In this document: positions 50,351 through 59,179 of the stretch, piece by piece | How positions within the stretch are numbered: the stretch's first letter is position 1 | Layout: every line of letters begins with the position of its first letter | Origin: an uncultured Lachnospiraceae bacterium | Lineage (GTDB): Bacteria > Bacillota > Clostridia > Lachnospirales > Lachnospiraceae | Assembly (NCBI GenBank): GCA_910584915.1 | Contig: CAJUDM010000023.1 | Span: 1 to 64,000, forward strand | DNA length: 64,000 nucleotides | Reading direction: 5' to 3' | Program-made: the position numbers and the translations under genes | Notes under the pieces: model-generated | The model's input: the letters and a program-made list of their open reading frames with translations, nothing else | Told to the model about the DNA's origin: nothing | Database searches by the model: none

Positions 50351-52873
50351 TTAAAAGCCCTGCTCTGTCCTGGCAATAATATCATCCTGCAGGGATCTTG
50401 ACAGCGTGGTAAACAGCGCGCTGTACCCTGCCACCCGGACCACGAGATGTTTGTAATTCTCCGGATGCTGCTGCGCGTCCAGAAGCGTCTCTCTCGATAC
50501 CACATTGAACTGCATGTGCATTCCCTTCTGATCAAAGTAGGAACGGATCAGAGAGACGAAATTATTCAGTCCTTCCTCACCGCTGAGCGCGGAAGGATGG
50601 AATTTCTGGTTGAACAGCGTGCCGTTGCTGGCGATGCCGTGGTCTAACTTTGCCACCGAGTTTGCCGCCGCCGTAGGCCCGTGTACATCTTTCCCGGATG
50701 AGGGAGACACGCCGTCCGCCACCGGCCTGTGCGCCAGCCTTCCGTCCGGCGTCGCCCCGGTCTGCCCGCCCAGGGGCACATTGGCGGATACCGGATATAC
50801 GCCCGCCTGGAACATACCGCCTCTGGGGTTTTTGTACTTCTCCACAGGCCTGGTGTAGGTGTATGCCGCATCCCTCGCCAAAGCGTCCACATCCTCGATG
50901 TCATTGCCGAACTTGGGCAGCGCATCGATCATATCGTACAGATTACTGCACATCGCCTGGTCCGCATCGGAGAGTTTTGTATCCATGATGGTCTTTGCGA
51001 TCACGGCGATATCTTCGTCCGAGACATTTCTTCCCGCCTCTTTCAACTCTCTCACGATCTGTGCCGTCATCTCCGCCACGGTGATCTCGTCAAAGCCCTT
51101 GCCGTAATTTAATGCCAGCGCCCGCTTGAAATCGCCGAGTGTCGCTTTATGTTCATCGAACACCAGCGTTTTGATCGCGTACAGGGAGTCCGCCACGTTG
51201 GCGATGCCAAAGCCCTGAGGCCCTGTGAAGTTGTAGATTGCTCCGCCTTCCTGTAAAGACATCCCTCTCGCCATACAGTCGTCCACCATACACGACTCAA
51301 AAGGCAGCGGACATCTCTCCATATGCGCCTGGTCGATGGCGTTATCCGCATTGACCAACAGCGAAATCTGGTAATCCATCTGTTTTTTGTAGGCATCATA
51401 GAACTCGTCAAAGGTTTTAAAGTTCTCCACATCGCCGGTCTGGATACTTGCCAGCTCGCCCTTATCATAGCCGTTTGTGAATACAAATTCCAGCGGACGG
51501 CACATATTGAAGAACGCCGCGTCGTGCCAGCCCTCCGTTTTTCCGGCTTTCTGCGGTTCCACGCAGCCGATAATGTTGTATGTCCTGGCATCTTCCAGCG
51601 TCAGCCCCCTGCTCATCAGCGCCGGGATGATCACTTCGTCATTGTAGTAAGCCGGCAGCCCGATACCGGTCCTTGTCAGCTCCGCCGCGTGGATCAGCAG
51701 ATCCTGAGGGGAACCGTTCCACACCCGGATGGACAGGGACGGCTGCGGCAAAAAGACATGCATGGAACAGGTGATGCACATAAAGGACAGATCGTTTGTC
51801 ACATCCTGTCCGTTCTCGTCCTGCCCGCCCACGATCAGGTTCTGGAACAGGCTGTAGCCCGCAAACCCTTCCGCGCTCGCCGCGTCACGGCACTTATTCA
51901 GGTCATTTAATTTCACCCAGATGCAGTCCATCAGTTCCTGCGCATACTCTCTGGTGATGGCACCTCTGTCCAGATCCTTCTTAAAATAGGGATACATATA
52001 CTGGTCAAACCGTCCCGGTGAGATGGAATGTCCGCTGGACTCGAGCTGCAAAAGCTGCTGCACAAACCAGAAACTCTGGCAGGCCTCGTGGAAACTCTCC
52101 GCCCCCTTTGCCGGCACTCTCGCGCAGTTTGCGGATATCTTTAACAGTTCCGCTCTCCTCGCCGGATCGCCGCATCTTCCCGCCATCTCAGCGGCAAGCT
52201 TCGCATAGCGCTCCGCGTAGCGGATCACCGCCTTACAGCTTATGATCACCGCCTGCAGGAAACGGGAACGCCTCGCGTAATCTCCGTCGCCGACCTTACA
52301 CTCCGCGAGATGTTCCTCGGCGATCTTTATGATCCCCTCGAAACCGACCGCCAGCACCTGCTCATACTTTACGGTGATATGGCCTACGCCGTTGTAGAAA
52401 TAGTTCCCCGGCGTGAACACGTTGTGCGCCATCGCCGTCAGCGTCTCCGGCGCCATATAAGCTGTCGCAAGTTCGCTGGTCGTCTTTCCCTTCCAGTACT
52501 GATTCGCCTCATGCAGCTTTCTCTTCGTCTCGTCCGAAATATAGAACGGATCTGCCGCCCTTTTCTCCACGGTCTCAAATTCAGCCTCCAGCCATTCCCA
52601 GGAAAACTCCGGGTACGTCTGGCAGCCTCTGGGCGCGATCGTCGTAGATCCCACGATCAACTCCTCATCCCTGATGATGATCGGGATATTGTCCAGGATA
52701 TGCTCAAACGCCTTTGCGCGCCTGATGACCATCGGCTCGTTTTCCGTCTGCTGATAGGACTCTGTGATCAGCACAGCTCTCGAAGCTTCAATTTCCGGCA
52801 TTTTAGCGTAGAGATGCTCCACCAGTCTGGTGATCCGCTCGCTCTTCGGAATTGCCTTCGAATAATACTTCAT
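50351..52873 (-). CDS. B12-independent glycyl-radical 1,2-propanediol dehydratase
   Basis: Dehydrates (S)-1,2-propanediol to propionaldehyde. The 840-residue protein has thiyl-radical Cys 437 and Glu 439 in IIGCVEPQ and the radical glycine at about 816 in VVRVAGYSALF, positions nearly equal to those of the Roseburia inulinivorans enzyme. The GCVEP form separates diol dehydratases from pyruvate formate-lyase and choline lyase. Start chosen at ATG 52871-52873 with AGGAGG nine bases upstream. It is the first gene of the locus behind a consensus promoter. Confidence 0.95.
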   Translation of the reverse strand: MKYYSKAIPKSERITRLVEHLYAKMPEIEASRAVLITESYQQTENEPMVIRRAKAFEHILDNIPIIIRDEELIVGSTTIAPRGCQTYPEFSWEWLEAEFETVEKRAADPFYISDETKRKLHEANQYWKGKTTSELATAYMAPETLTAMAHNVFTPGNYFYNGVGHITVKYEQVLAVGFEGIIKIAEEHLAECKVGDGDYARRSRFLQAVIISCKAVIRYAERYAKLAAEMAGRCGDPARRAELLKISANCARVPAKGAESFHEACQSFWFVQQLLQLESSGHSISPGRFDQYMYPYFKKDLDRGAITREYAQELMDCIWVKLNDLNKCRDAASAEGFAGYSLFQNLIVGGQDENGQDVTNDLSFMCITCSMHVFLPQPSLSIRVWNGSPQDLLIHAAELTRTGIGLPAYYNDEVIIPALMSRGLTLEDARTYNIIGCVEPQKAGKTEGWHDAAFFNMCRPLEFVFTNGYDKGELASIQTGDVENFKTFDEFYDAYKKQMDYQISLLVNADNAIDQAHMERCPLPFESCMVDDCMARGMSLQEGGAIYNFTGPQGFGIANVADSLYAIKTLVFDEHKATLGDFKRALALNYGKGFDEITVAEMTAQIVRELKEAGRNVSDEDIAVIAKTIMDTKLSDADQAMCSNLYDMIDALPKFGNDIEDVDALARDAAYTYTRPVEKYKNPRGGMFQAGVYPVSANVPLGGQTGATPDGRLAHRPVADGVSPSSGKDVHGPTAAANSVAKLDHGIASNGTLFNQKFHPSALSGEEGLNNFVSLIRSYFDQKGMHMQFNVVSRETLLDAQQHPENYKHLVVRVAGYSALFTTLSRSLQDDIIARTEQGF

Positions 52874-52966
52874 TTTCTGCTTCCTCCTTTTCCCCATTTT
52901 TTACCAAATACTTCCAAAAATATTTATGTAAGATAAATTTGAGCGCAAAACTACAAACTTGTACTA

Positions 52967-52995
52967 ATTATACGCTTCGCATCTTCCAAAGTCAA
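52967..52995 (-). promoter_or_regulatory. Promoter of the dehydratase operon
   Basis: TTGACT (52990-52995) and consensus TATAAT (52967-52972) on the minus strand, 17-bp spacer. A short palindrome TACAA-AC-TTGTA (52952-52963) lies just downstream of the -10. The 406-bp gap 52874-53279 also holds the divergent promoter and the B2 leader. Confidence 0.75.
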
Positions 52996-53066
52996 TAAAA
53001 TAGTCATATTTTTTTGAATGATTTTTTGGTTTTTTAAATAATTTTTGTGGTTTTTTGTTATTTTTA

Positions 53067-53095
53067 TTGACAAACCACAGATTCGGGCGCATACT
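53067..53095 (+). promoter_or_regulatory. Divergent promoter of the PHP phosphoesterase gene
   Basis: TTGACA (53067-53072) and CATACT (53090-53095) with a 17-bp spacer, giving a leader of about 180 nt that contains a GCATGC hairpin and repeat B2. Confidence 0.65.
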
Positions 53096-53113
53096 GATAC
53101 CAAGGGACGAAAA

Positions 53114-53148
53114 CGCATGCATTCCATGTAAATATGGAAAAGCATGCG
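53114..53148 (+). repeat. Hairpin preceding family B copy B2
   Basis: CGCATGC (53114-53120) pairs with GCATGCG (53142-53148), and TTCCAT (53122-53127) with ATGGAA (53134-53139). A palindrome with a similar CATGC core precedes copy B1. Confidence 0.7.
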
Positions 53149-53156
53149 CTTACGGC

Positions 53157-53248
53157 CCGCAAAACATGAGAAAGGAGCCTGGACAGGGCGGATTTCGAAT
53201 GTTTTCAGGATCGCGGGAGCACAGTGTGCAGAGCGATCCGTGGTATCA
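53157..53248 (+). repeat. Family B structured repeat (copy B2) in the PHP gene leader
   Basis: A 92-bp element on the plus strand ending 31 bp before the ATG. GGATCGC (53208-53214) pairs with GCGATCC (53233-53239) around GCAC-AGT-GTGC; both arms differ from copy B1 at two matching positions. Confidence 0.82.
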
Positions 53249-53279
53249 TTCATTCCATCTGGTCAAGGAACGAAAACTC

Positions 53280-54011
53280 ATGATCCAATTTGATGTACAT
53301 ACCCATTCGATCTCCAGCGGCCACGGCACCGCCTGCACCATAGCGGATATGGCAAAGGCGGCAAAAAAGCAGGGGCTTTCCCTGCTCGGCATCTCAGACC
53401 ACGGTCCCGCCACGCTTTGCGCGGGGACTCCTTCTTATTTTAAGAATCTGCAGATGGCGCCGAAGATGCGCTGCGGAATACGAATGCTCTACGGCGTGGA
53501 ACTGAATATCCTGGATTACTCCGGCAGAGTCGATCTGGAGCACAGCATTTTGAGCGGCATGGACTATGCCGTTGTCAGCATGCACGCCAAAAATATAAAA
53601 CCCGGCAATGTGCTGGAAAATACCAACGCCTACATCGGCGCCATGGACCAGCCGAAGGTGCGCATCATAGGGCATTGCGATGATGTGAAGTTTCCTGTGG
53701 ATTATAAGGCGTTGGTGGAAGCTGCCGCCGCCCACCATGTGATGATGGAGATCAACAATGCCTCCATCATGCCCGGCGGATACCGCGGCAATACAATTGA
53801 AAACAATATCCAGATGCTCTACCAGTGTATGCGATATGAAGTGCCCGTTCTTCTCTCCAGCGACAGCCACGGTCCGAAGAATGTGGGAAACGTGAAAGGT
53901 TCCGAGATCCTGCTGAATGCCTGCAGAGAAACTTTCGACTTTCCCGACTGGCTGGTGATGAGTTACGATGTTGAAAGATTTCTAAAATATATCATAGTCG
54001 ACAGACCTTAA
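53280..54011 (+). CDS. PHP-domain phosphoesterase (YcdX-like)
   Basis: A 243-residue metal-dependent phosphatase. Metal motifs are FDVHTHSISSGHG at 4-16, ISDHGPATL near 41, MHAKN near 104 and a terminal SSDSHGPKN. Substrate unknown. The ATG at 53280 follows AAGGA; the ORF extends 75 codons further upstream, but that part is repeat B2. The gene is divergent from the dehydratase and ends in a strong terminator, so it is a single transcript. Confidence 0.85.
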   Translation: MIQFDVHTHSISSGHGTACTIADMAKAAKKQGLSLLGISDHGPATLCAGTPSYFKNLQMAPKMRCGIRMLYGVELNILDYSGRVDLEHSILSGMDYAVVSMHAKNIKPGNVLENTNAYIGAMDQPKVRIIGHCDDVKFPVDYKALVEAAAAHHVMMEINNASIMPGGYRGNTIENNIQMLYQCMRYEVPVLLSSDSHGPKNVGNVKGSEILLNACRETFDFPDWLVMSYDVERFLKYIIVDRP

Positions 54012-54053
54012 AAAGAGCGGATACCTGCGCATCGCCAGGTATCCGCTCTTTTT
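54012..54053. terminator. Strong intrinsic terminator
   Basis: AAAGAGCGGATACCTG (54012-54027) pairs with CAGGTATCCGCTCTTT (54036-54051) followed by TT; the preceding A-run lets it serve both convergent genes. Confidence 0.88.
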
Positions 54054-54087
54054 GTCTGTTCTCATCACCGGGAGGCTGCCGTATTTT

Positions 54088-55323
54088 CTACATCACCCTT
54101 CTCACCGCCAGGATCGGACGGTACTGCGCATTGCTCACCTTGATCCCTGTCCTCTGGGTGCTGGCATGGACGATCATGCCGCCGCCGATGTACATGCCCA
54201 CATGTCCCTCATAGCAGATGATATCGCCGGGCTGTGCCTCCGAATAGGAAACACCCGTCCCCGCACTGCGAAGCTGGGACGATGTCCTGGGCACTCGGTA
54301 GCCGTAGTCCGCGTACAGACGGAAAATAAATCCCGAACAATCCGCGCCGTTCGTCAGGCTTGTACCGCCTGACACATAAGGGTTTCCGATAAACTGACAG
54401 GCATAATTCGCTATCGACTTGCCCGAACTGCTGCCGTTTGACTGCGCCACGATCCCCTGCGCCGCCGCTATGGTATTCGCCGCATTGGGATTCGGCTTGC
54501 TGTTCTTCGTCCCGCCGCCGCTGCTGTTCTGTGCTTCCAGCCTTTTTCGCTCCTCCTCCTGTATCTGCTGAATCTTTTTCGTATCCGCCGCGATCTGCTG
54601 TTTGTACTGCGCCGCCCGATTCTTCGCCTCCGCGATCTCCGCGTCATAGTTGGCGCTTATCGCCCTCTTCTGTGCCAGTATGCCGTTTAGATAACTCTGC
54701 TGCTCGGCAAGAGACGCCTTATCCGCTTCCAGCGCTTCCTTTTCCTCCACTAACGCTGCCCTATCCGCCTCCAGCTTCGCCTTCATATCCGCAACTTTCT
54801 GTTTGATCGCCTGATATTCCGCCAGCATCCTGTCATCGTAAGCCGAAACTTCCTCTATAAACTCCGCCCGGTTTAACAGTTCACTGAAACTGCCGCTGGA
54901 CAGCAGCAGTTCTATATAGGTGCTCTCCCCCTGTTCATAGGTGAAGCGGATCCGCTCCTTCATCGCCTCATACTGGCGCCTCTCCTCCGCTTCCGCAGCC
55001 TCGAACTCTTCCTGCGCCACTGCAATTTCAGCCTCTTTTTCCGTGATCTTTTCTTCCTGTTCCAGAATCTGATCCTCCAGTACACTGATCTCCGTATACA
55101 GATTGACTAACTCCGCATCCAGATCACTGATCTCCTCCTCGATCAGATCCTGCTCATCCTGCAGCCCGGATATCACTTCATTCTCACTGTTCAAATAACT
55201 CTGGCTCTCCTGAATCTGCTTCTGAAGTTCTTCGATCGTGACCGCCCGGACACTTCCGCTGTTCTCCAAAAACAGCAGAAGGCACAGCAGCAGGCATACC
55301 ACATTTCTGACTCTCTTCTTCAT
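54088..55323 (-). CDS. Secreted NlpC/P60 (C40) peptidoglycan endopeptidase with coiled coil
   Basis: A 411-residue cell-wall hydrolase. Signal peptide at 1-27, two long coiled coils over about 30-255 (rich in Glu/Gln/Ala, as in PcsB/CwlO-type proteins that are activated by FtsEX), a Ser/Gly/Asn linker and a C-terminal NlpC/P60 domain from about 300 with catalytic Cys in NGADCSGFIFRLY and His in CYEGHVGMYIGG. It cleaves D-Glu-diamino acid bonds. Single gene. Confidence 0.9.
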   Translation of the reverse strand: MKKRVRNVVCLLLCLLLFLENSGSVRAVTIEELQKQIQESQSYLNSENEVISGLQDEQDLIEEEISDLDAELVNLYTEISVLEDQILEQEEKITEKEAEIAVAQEEFEAAEAEERRQYEAMKERIRFTYEQGESTYIELLLSSGSFSELLNRAEFIEEVSAYDDRMLAEYQAIKQKVADMKAKLEADRAALVEEKEALEADKASLAEQQSYLNGILAQKRAISANYDAEIAEAKNRAAQYKQQIAADTKKIQQIQEEERKRLEAQNSSGGGTKNSKPNPNAANTIAAAQGIVAQSNGSSSGKSIANYACQFIGNPYVSGGTSLTNGADCSGFIFRLYADYGYRVPRTSSQLRSAGTGVSYSEAQPGDIICYEGHVGMYIGGGMIVHASTQRTGIKVSNAQYRPILAVRRVM

Positions 55324-55480
55324 GTACGTTCCTATCTCATACCTTTTTGCGGTATAACTCTCAATTTACCATTTCCGCCCAAAACAGAGCCGCCCCTTGG
55401 CGCAGCCCGTAACAACCGCTTCCATTTACCCGCAGTTCACAATCCATAACCAGCGCAGAACCGTTGCTCAAATAAGTCTC

Positions 55481-56872
55481 TTACAGTTCACAGTTTCTGA
55501 CAGTCCTCGGGAACGGGAGCACATCCCTGATATTTGACATACCTGTCAGGTACATCACGCAGCGCTCAAACCCAAGTCCGAATCCCGCATGACGGACGGA
55601 ACCGTAGCGCCGAAGATCCAGATAAAAATCATAATCTTCTTTTTTAAGCCCCATCTCCTCCATCCGTCTCTCTAACGTCTTTAAATCATCCTCCCTCTGG
55701 GAGCCGCCGATGATCTCACCGATGCCCGGCACAAGGCAGTCCATAGCCGCCACGGTCTTCCCGTCCTCATTTAACTTCATATAGAACGCCTTGATCTCCT
55801 TCGGGTAATCCGTCACAAACACAGGCCGTTTAAACTCTTTCTCCGTCAGATAGCGCTCATGCTCTGTCTGCAGGTCACAGCCCCAGGAAACCTTGTAGTC
55901 AAACTCATCGTTGTGCTTCTCCAGAATGGAGATCGCCTCCGTGTAAGTCACATGGGCAAAATCGGAGTTTGCCACATGCTCAAGGCGCTCGATCAGCCCC
56001 TTGTCCACAAAGCTGTTGAAGAATTTCATCTCCTCCGGCGCATGCTCCAGCACATAACGGATGATAAACTTGATCATGGACTCCGCCAGAACCATATCAT
56101 CCTTCAGATCCGCGAAGGCGATCTCCGGCTCGATCATCCAGAACTCCGCCGCATGGCGCGTGGTGTTGGAGTTTTCCGCCCGGAAGGTGGGACCAAAGGT
56201 ATAGATATTTTTGAACGCCATCGCGTAAGTCTCGCCGTTGAGCTGCCCGGAAACCGTAAGGTTAGCCGGTTTCCCGAAAAAGTCGCCGTCATAGTCCACA
56301 CTGCCGTCCTCCTTCTTCGGCACATCCTTCATATCCAACGTCGTCACCTGAAACATCTCGCCCGCCCCCTCACAGTCAGAGCCCGTGATGATCGGCGTAT
56401 GCACATACACAAATCCCCTCTCCATAAAAAATGTGTGGATCGCATAGGCGATCAGGGAGCGCACCCTGAACACCGCCTGAAACGTATTGGTCCTTGCACG
56501 CAGATGAGGGATCGTCCTTAAATACTCAAAACTGTGGCGTTTTTTCTGGAGCGGGTATTCCGGCGCGGATACGCCCTCCACCGTCACCTCCTCCGCCTGT
56601 ATCTCAAAAGGCTGCTTAGCCTGCGGCGTGGCAACTAACGTCCCCGTCACAATGATCGCCGCTCCCACGTTCAGCCTGCCGATCTCCTCAAAATTAGCCA
56701 GCTTATCGCCGTAGACGATCTGCAGCGGCTCAAAAAATGTGCCGTCGTTCACCACGATAAAGCCAAATGTCTTGGAATCCCTGATGCTCCTGATCCAGCC
56801 TCCCACTGTGATCTTCTTTCCGATAAAAGCCTCTCTGTCTCTGTATAATTCCCGAATCTCAATCAAATCCAT
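55481..56872 (-). CDS. asnS: Asparagine--tRNA ligase
   Basis: A 463-residue class II synthetase. N-terminal OB-fold anticodon domain (KKITVGGWIRSIRDSKTFGF), motif 2 around FRAENSNTTRHAAEFWMIEP, and motif 3 GFGLGFERCVMYLTG at the C-terminus ending VRNCEL. Only 59 bp separate it from the next upstream gene; no T-box leader is seen. Confidence 0.96.
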   Translation of the reverse strand: MDLIEIRELYRDREAFIGKKITVGGWIRSIRDSKTFGFIVVNDGTFFEPLQIVYGDKLANFEEIGRLNVGAAIIVTGTLVATPQAKQPFEIQAEEVTVEGVSAPEYPLQKKRHSFEYLRTIPHLRARTNTFQAVFRVRSLIAYAIHTFFMERGFVYVHTPIITGSDCEGAGEMFQVTTLDMKDVPKKEDGSVDYDGDFFGKPANLTVSGQLNGETYAMAFKNIYTFGPTFRAENSNTTRHAAEFWMIEPEIAFADLKDDMVLAESMIKFIIRYVLEHAPEEMKFFNSFVDKGLIERLEHVANSDFAHVTYTEAISILEKHNDEFDYKVSWGCDLQTEHERYLTEKEFKRPVFVTDYPKEIKAFYMKLNEDGKTVAAMDCLVPGIGEIIGGSQREDDLKTLERRMEEMGLKKEDYDFYLDLRRYGSVRHAGFGLGFERCVMYLTGMSNIRDVLPFPRTVRNCEL

Positions 56873-56931
56873 CTTTTCCTCTCCTTTTCATAATCTGTTG
56901 TCACGCCTTTTGTAACATATTCTCCTGTCTG

Positions 56932-57966
56932 TCATTCTCCGTAGATATCCACCAGAAAATCATACACTTTATTATACAGAAGGTTCATCCGTATCGTTTC
57001 TCTGTCGGGCTCCCCCTCCGTATCTCCCGACGCCTCCGTCAGGCCCGAGGCCACTTCCTCCACTTCCTCGTCCGACACGGAAATCCCTTCTTTATCGGCT
57101 ATCGCCAACAGCGCGAGGCCTTCCTTCGCATACTGCACCGCCGTCGTGTCCAGGTAGTCATCTAACCCATCGGCCGTCACCGGGTAGGAAGCCGCTGTCA
57201 AATAATCCTCCAGGCTCATTCCCGCCGCCGCTGCCCCGCTCTCCAGATCCTTTCTCAGGCTCTCCCGATAATCATCTGTCAGAGACTGCGGTATCTCCTC
57301 ATAGGCGCTGCCCGTGATCAGGCTTGTCGCAATACCGATCTTCAGCTTCCTTTCATACTCATATTCCACATACTCTCTCAGCGTATTTCCGGCGTCCTCC
57401 CGGTACGCCTCCGCACTATCATATCCGGCATCCACCAGCGAGACATTCTCATCCGTAAGTTCCGTCAGGATATGATTGATCTTTACAGCGAAAACACAAT
57501 CTTTTCCCGCCACATCGGGATTGCGGTAATCGTCCGAAAATTTTAAGGAAAGTTCTTTGGTCTCTCCAACACTCGCCCCGATCAGCCCTTCCTCAAATCC
57601 TTCTATAAAAGCGCCGGAGCCGATCTCCAGAATATACCCCTGAGCTGTCCCGCCCTCAAACGCCGTCCCGTCAATGGTCCCTGCAAAATCAATATTGACC
57701 ACATCCCCGTTTTCCACCGTGCCGATCAGTTCATGCATCTCGCTCACCGCATCGATCCTTCCATAGATGTAGTTCTTTATATCGGCATCCGTCAATTCCA
57801 CCTTCTCCGGCTGCATCACCGGAAGATTTTTGTAGTCCGGAAGCGTCACATATTCCTCCGCCTCCACATCCTTCAGATCCGCTATCTTAATATCCTTCTT
57901 TCCACAGCCCGACGCCAAAACCGCCGCACACACAACCGCCGCCGCTGCCATCCACTTCCTCTTCAT
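56932..57966 (-). CDS. FKBP-type peptidyl-prolyl isomerase lipoprotein, trigger-factor-like
   Basis: A 344-residue lipoprotein (lipobox VLASGC, Cys 21). A ribosome-free trigger-factor-like arrangement follows: FKBP domain about 85-170 (GDVVNIDFAGTIDGTAFEGG; SGAFIEGFEEGLIGASVGET) and a helical C-terminal chaperone region of about 170 residues. It probably assists folding of exported proteins outside the membrane. ATG at 57964-57966; convergent neighbours are absent, and a divergent gene starts at 58251. Confidence 0.85.
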   Translation of the reverse strand: MKRKWMAAAAVVCAAVLASGCGKKDIKIADLKDVEAEEYVTLPDYKNLPVMQPEKVELTDADIKNYIYGRIDAVSEMHELIGTVENGDVVNIDFAGTIDGTAFEGGTAQGYILEIGSGAFIEGFEEGLIGASVGETKELSLKFSDDYRNPDVAGKDCVFAVKINHILTELTDENVSLVDAGYDSAEAYREDAGNTLREYVEYEYERKLKIGIATSLITGSAYEEIPQSLTDDYRESLRKDLESGAAAAGMSLEDYLTAASYPVTADGLDDYLDTTAVQYAKEGLALLAIADKEGISVSDEEVEEVASGLTEASGDTEGEPDRETIRMNLLYNKVYDFLVDIYGE

Positions 57967-58071
57967 GATAAATTTTTCCTTTCCTCATTAAATATACCCC
58001 TCAATATTTTTCTATTCTACCACAACTCGTCCTTTCTTACAAAGCCTTTCCCAAATTTCTTCACCTAAGTC

Positions 58072-58097
58072 GTAACAGTGGTGGGCTGAACTGTTAC
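58072..58097. repeat. Second copy of the GTAACAG hairpin motif
   Basis: GTAACAGT (58072-58079) pairs with ACTGTTAC (58090-58097); GGCTGAACTGTTAC (58084-58097) is identical to part of the hairpin at 8757-8800. Confidence 0.65.
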
Positions 58098-58250
58098 CAC
58101 AGATCAACAATCCCGCTGCAGGGCAGTGAGATGTGTAACCCTGGCGGCAGCGCCCTGCAAAAAGAAATTTTCTCTCTCTTGCCATCGCCCCGAATAAATG
58201 CTAAAATATTTTTACTGCGTACAGCCAGATACGCGCAAGGAGGAAATTTC

Positions 58251-58730
58251 ATGAGCACAGGATACATTGTACTGATCGTCATACTCGTTGTTTTAGTTGC
58301 AGCCATCGCTGCCATTATTTTTCTCGGAAAAAAGGCCCAGAAGAAGCAGGCGGAACAGCAGGCTCAGATCGAAGCCTACAAACAGAATGTGAGTATGCTG
58401 GTCATCGATAAGAAACGGATGAAGCTGACGGAGTCCGGACTGCCCCAGGCCGTCATCGACCAGACGCCGAAGCTGATGCGCCGTTCCAAGCTTCCTATCG
58501 TAAAAGCCAAAGTCGGTCCCCAGATCGTTTCTTTAGTGGCGGATGAAAAGATCTTTGACGACATTCCGGTCAAAAAAGAGGTAAAAGCTGTTGTCAGCGG
58601 TATCTATATCACCTCCGTAAAGGGCATGCACGGCAAAAAAACCACAGCTCAGAATACGAAAAAGAAGAGCCGTTTCAAACAGCTCCTCGAGAAGGCCCAG
58701 GAAAAAGCCGGCGTCGGCCAGGTAAAATAA
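58251..58730 (+). CDS. Membrane-anchored conserved hypothetical protein
   Basis: A 159-residue protein with one N-terminal transmembrane helix (TGYIVLIVILVVLVAAIAA), a coiled segment KKAQKKQAEQQAQIE, a compact central domain (residues about 45-120) and a Lys-rich tail. AAGGAGG precedes the ATG at 58251; the longer ORF upstream is non-coding. I recall similar proteins in Lachnospiraceae but no function. Confidence 0.75.
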   Translation: MSTGYIVLIVILVVLVAAIAAIIFLGKKAQKKQAEQQAQIEAYKQNVSMLVIDKKRMKLTESGLPQAVIDQTPKLMRRSKLPIVKAKVGPQIVSLVADEKIFDDIPVKKEVKAVVSGIYITSVKGMHGKKTTAQNTKKKSRFKQLLEKAQEKAGVGQVK

Positions 58731-58732
58731 TC

Positions 58733-59173
58733 TTATCGAATCTCTGCCTCCAGTCTGCAGTCCGCCTGTTTTTCACCCTGTATAAAGAGGGTATACACAA
58801 GCTGCAGGCTGGTTTTTTCTTTCTCCCGCAGTATCGTCACTTCGTTCGTCCGCACGCTGACCCCGAGCGCGCCATAAGGAGTCCTGTATTCCGAAGCATC
58901 CGTCTTTCCCCGCTCGAATACGATCCTCCAGGAAACGGCGCCGGATTTTTTCAGGCTGGCGCGTGCAGGATCCCCCTCTATCTTCAGCAGGTTTTTTACG
59001 GCTGCCCCCGGCTGTCCCTCCTCCGGAAATTCCTCATAAAGCACATAAAGGACGCCGTCCCTCTCGGTAAGCTGCCCTTTACTCATCGTCTCTATCGCCT
59101 GTTCCTCCCCCTCCGCGCCGATCTGGCGGGAAATGATCCTGACTGTACACTCTCTGCTCTTTTCCGTTGTCAT
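58733..59173 (-). CDS. DUF1934 (YwiB-like) beta-barrel protein
   Basis: A 146-residue protein of the DUF1934 family, a calycin-like barrel of unknown function. Typical segments are KGQLTERDGVLYVLYEE and YRTPYGALGVSVRTNEV. It lies 7 bp after murI and is convergent with the membrane protein gene with 2 bp between stops. Relatives often neighbour argS or murI. Confidence 0.85.
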   Translation of the reverse strand: MTTEKSRECTVRIISRQIGAEGEEQAIETMSKGQLTERDGVLYVLYEEFPEEGQPGAAVKNLLKIEGDPARASLKKSGAVSWRIVFERGKTDASEYRTPYGALGVSVRTNEVTILREKEKTSLQLVYTLFIQGEKQADCRLEAEIR

Positions 59174-59179
59174 AAGCCT

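Noticed and set aside
56873..56931. T-box or other riboswitch before asnS
   Set aside because: Only 59 bp separate the genes and no T-box sequence or antiterminator stem is visible.
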